Part shown: positions 5,960 to 6,985 of the stretch, in pieces
How the letters are laid out: each line of letters begins with the position of its first letter
Numbering within the stretch: position 1 is the stretch's first letter
Assembly: GCA_012513735.1 (NCBI GenBank)
Contig: JAAZBR010000104.1
Span: 1-6,985 of the forward strand
Length of the DNA stretch: 6,985 bases
Source: Clostridiales bacterium
GTDB taxonomy: Bacteria; Bacillota; Clostridia; Christensenellales; Aristaeellaceae
Reading direction: 5' to 3'
Program-made: the position numbers and the translations under genes
The notes under the pieces: model-generated
Told to the model about the DNA's origin: nothing
The model's input: the letters and a program-made list of their open reading frames with translations, nothing else
Database searches by the model: none

Positions 5960-6733
5960 GTGAAGTTGCAGCAGCCGGCGAAGACGGTTTTATCCGGGGC
6001 GTTCAACCAGGATATCGGGCTCGTTAAGGCAACGGCCATGATCACCATGCTGATTGATCATGTGGGCGCTATCTTCTTTCCCGGTGTGACGGAGCTGCGC
6101 ATCATTGGCCGCATAGCCTTTCCCTTGTTCTGCTGGGGAATTGTGACGGGATTTGAACGCACGCGCAGCTGGTTCCGCTATGCGCTGCGCCTGATGGCGG
6201 GCGGCCTGATTGCCCAGCCCTTCTACATGCTGGCCCTGTGCCATCAGTGGAACGAGTTCAACGTGATGGCCACCTTGTTGTTGGGTTTGCTGAGCCTGGC
6301 TGCTATGCGAGAAAGACGCTGGGGCAGCCAGATCTGGGGCCCTCTTGTTTGCCTGCTGCTGGCTGCGGCTCAGCAGATGGACTACGGTTGGCGGGGTGTG
6401 CTGTTGATTCAGCTGATGTACCTGGCCCGCACAAGCCGAGGGGGGCTGGCTGCTTTGATGGTTTCCTTCTGCCTGTACTGGGGGGGCAGTTCCTCTTCGG
6501 TGCAGAGTTTTCTTGGCCTGCCGCTGATTCCCCAGGCAAGCAATCAGGTGGCCGGTGCGTTTCGTATGATCCTGTCCTCCTTCCTGCGGCTGCAGACGCT
6601 GGCGCTGCTTAGCCTGCCTTTCATGTTGATCCCCACCCGCAGCGGGCTAAAGGTGCCCCGGTGGTTAAGTTATGCCATGTACCCTGGGCACCTGTGCCTG
6701 TTGTGGCTGATCCGGCTGTTGGTGGCCGGCTGA
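5960..6733 (+). CDS. TraX-family integral membrane protein (acyltransferase-like)
   Basis: Up to 257 residues with about seven to eight hydrophobic segments. Family marks are clear: KATAMITMLIDHVGAIFFP (23-41, with D33-H34), LRIIGRIAFPLFCWGIVTGF (46-65), NVMATLLLGLLSL (101-113), DYGWRGVLLIQL (141-152), and a C-terminal YAMYPGHLCLLWLIRLL (238-254). F-plasmid TraX N-acetylates pilin, and the family is related to membrane acyltransferases. Stand-alone chromosomal copies are frequent in Firmicutes and their substrates are unknown. No conjugation gene is nearby, so a role in transfer is not supported here. A TGA sits immediately upstream in frame, so GTG 5960 is the earliest start; TTG 5966 has better ribosome-site spacing, and ATGs appear only from residue 27, inside the first conserved segment. 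It is divergent from the exporter operon and shares its 105-base control region. Confidence 0.87.
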   Translation: MKLQQPAKTVLSGAFNQDIGLVKATAMITMLIDHVGAIFFPGVTELRIIGRIAFPLFCWGIVTGFERTRSWFRYALRLMAGGLIAQPFYMLALCHQWNEFNVMATLLLGLLSLAAMRERRWGSQIWGPLVCLLLAAAQQMDYGWRGVLLIQLMYLARTSRGGLAALMVSFCLYWGGSSSSVQSFLGLPLIPQASNQVAGAFRMILSSFLRLQTLALLSLPFMLIPTRSGLKVPRWLSYAMYPGHLCLLWLIRLLVAG

Positions 6734-6753
6734 ACGCGGGCTATAAGCTGGGC

Positions 6754-6782
6754 TGGTCAAGTGTGTCGAAGTCCGCTATAAT
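6754..6782 (+). promoter_or_regulatory. Promoter of the right-edge secreted-protein gene
   Basis: A perfect TATAAT (6777-6782) stands 17 bases after TGGTCA (6754-6759), which matches four of six -35 positions. Transcription would start near 6789, leaving a leader of about 20 bases that includes AAGGAGG (6799-6805). I saw no hairpin and T-run between the TraX-family stop (6733) and this promoter, so readthrough from upstream is possible. Confidence 0.6.
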
Positions 6783-6811
6783 AAATTCTCTATGGCGGAA
6801 GGAGGATGTCT

Positions 6812-6985
6812 GTGCTGAAAAGGCTAAGCTGCGCCTTGCTGTGTACTGTGTTGCTCGCCTGTCTCCCGGCCCTGCCGGTTTGTGCCGAGCAGCCTGTGCG
6901 CATTGCCGTCGGCTATGTGGGAGAAGGGCAGAGGGATTGGTCCCGGAGCGACGTGTTTGCCGCTTTGCAGCCTGCTGAAGGGCCC
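6812..6985 (+). CDS. Secreted protein of unknown function (partial, N-terminus only)
   Basis: 58 codons run open to the right edge. The N-terminus is a typical signal peptide: basic start (MLKRL), hydrophobic core to about residue 23, and a good signal peptidase I site VCA|EQ after A25. LLAC at 14-17 is a weak lipobox alternative. The mature part begins with a strand-like VRIAVGYVGEG, then a polar RDWSRSD; too little is present to name a family. An extracellular sensing or solute-binding protein is one possibility, but this is a guess. The GTG at 6812 is chosen over the in-frame ATG at 6806 because AAGGAGG (6799-6805) touches that ATG but sits 6 bases before the GTG. It has its own promoter and follows the TraX-family stop by 78 bases. 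Confidence 0.75.
   Translation, partial: MLKRLSCALLCTVLLACLPALPVCAEQPVRIAVGYVGEGQRDWSRSDVFAALQPAEGP

Noticed and set aside
6734..6753. A terminator after the TraX-family gene
   Set aside because: No stable hairpin followed by a T-run is visible between the stop codon and the next promoter.

Overview
The window looks like chromosomal DNA from a fairly GC-rich Firmicute, most likely a member of the Clostridia. The evidence is strong AGGAGG-type ribosome binding sites, a nucleoside kinase with a threonyl-tRNA-synthetase-like N-terminus, an RpiR/SIS regulator, an HI0933-family flavoprotein and a threonine exporter split into two short genes. This assignment rests on gene content and style, not on a search. 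I saw no transposase, integrase, CRISPR array, rRNA or tRNA.

Layout. Positions 1-5854 hold seven minus-strand genes packed end to end. In transcription order they are: the large and small subunits of a ThrE-type threonine/serine exporter (5111-5854, 4666-5109), SurE nucleotidase (3904-4659), an RpiR-family regulator (3041-3901), an HI0933-family FAD oxidoreductase (1804-3072), a DEDDh 3'-5' exonuclease with a C-terminal Cys/His module (852-1796), and the N-terminal half of a uridine-kinase-like nucleoside kinase that runs off the left edge (1-855). Junctions range from a 32-base overlap to a 7-base gap, so one transcript with translational coupling is very likely. Positions 5855-5959 form a divergent control region. 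It has a plausible promoter for the minus-strand operon, with a small inverted repeat between its -35 and -10 boxes, and an oppositely directed promoter for a TraX-family membrane protein (5960-6733, plus). A second plus-strand promoter with a perfect TATAAT precedes the start of a secreted protein (6812 to the right edge). No stretch over 300 bases lacks a gene.

How the genes may work together. Three of the seven operon genes belong to families that can form a nucleic-acid salvage sequence: an exonuclease releasing nucleoside monophosphates, SurE dephosphorylating them, and a nucleoside kinase rephosphorylating nucleosides. The RpiR-type SIS regulator, which in known members senses phosphosugars, could tune the operon. 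The exporter and flavoprotein do not obviously fit, so this may equally be a housekeeping cluster held together by a shared promoter. The families are recognisable; the link between them is inference.
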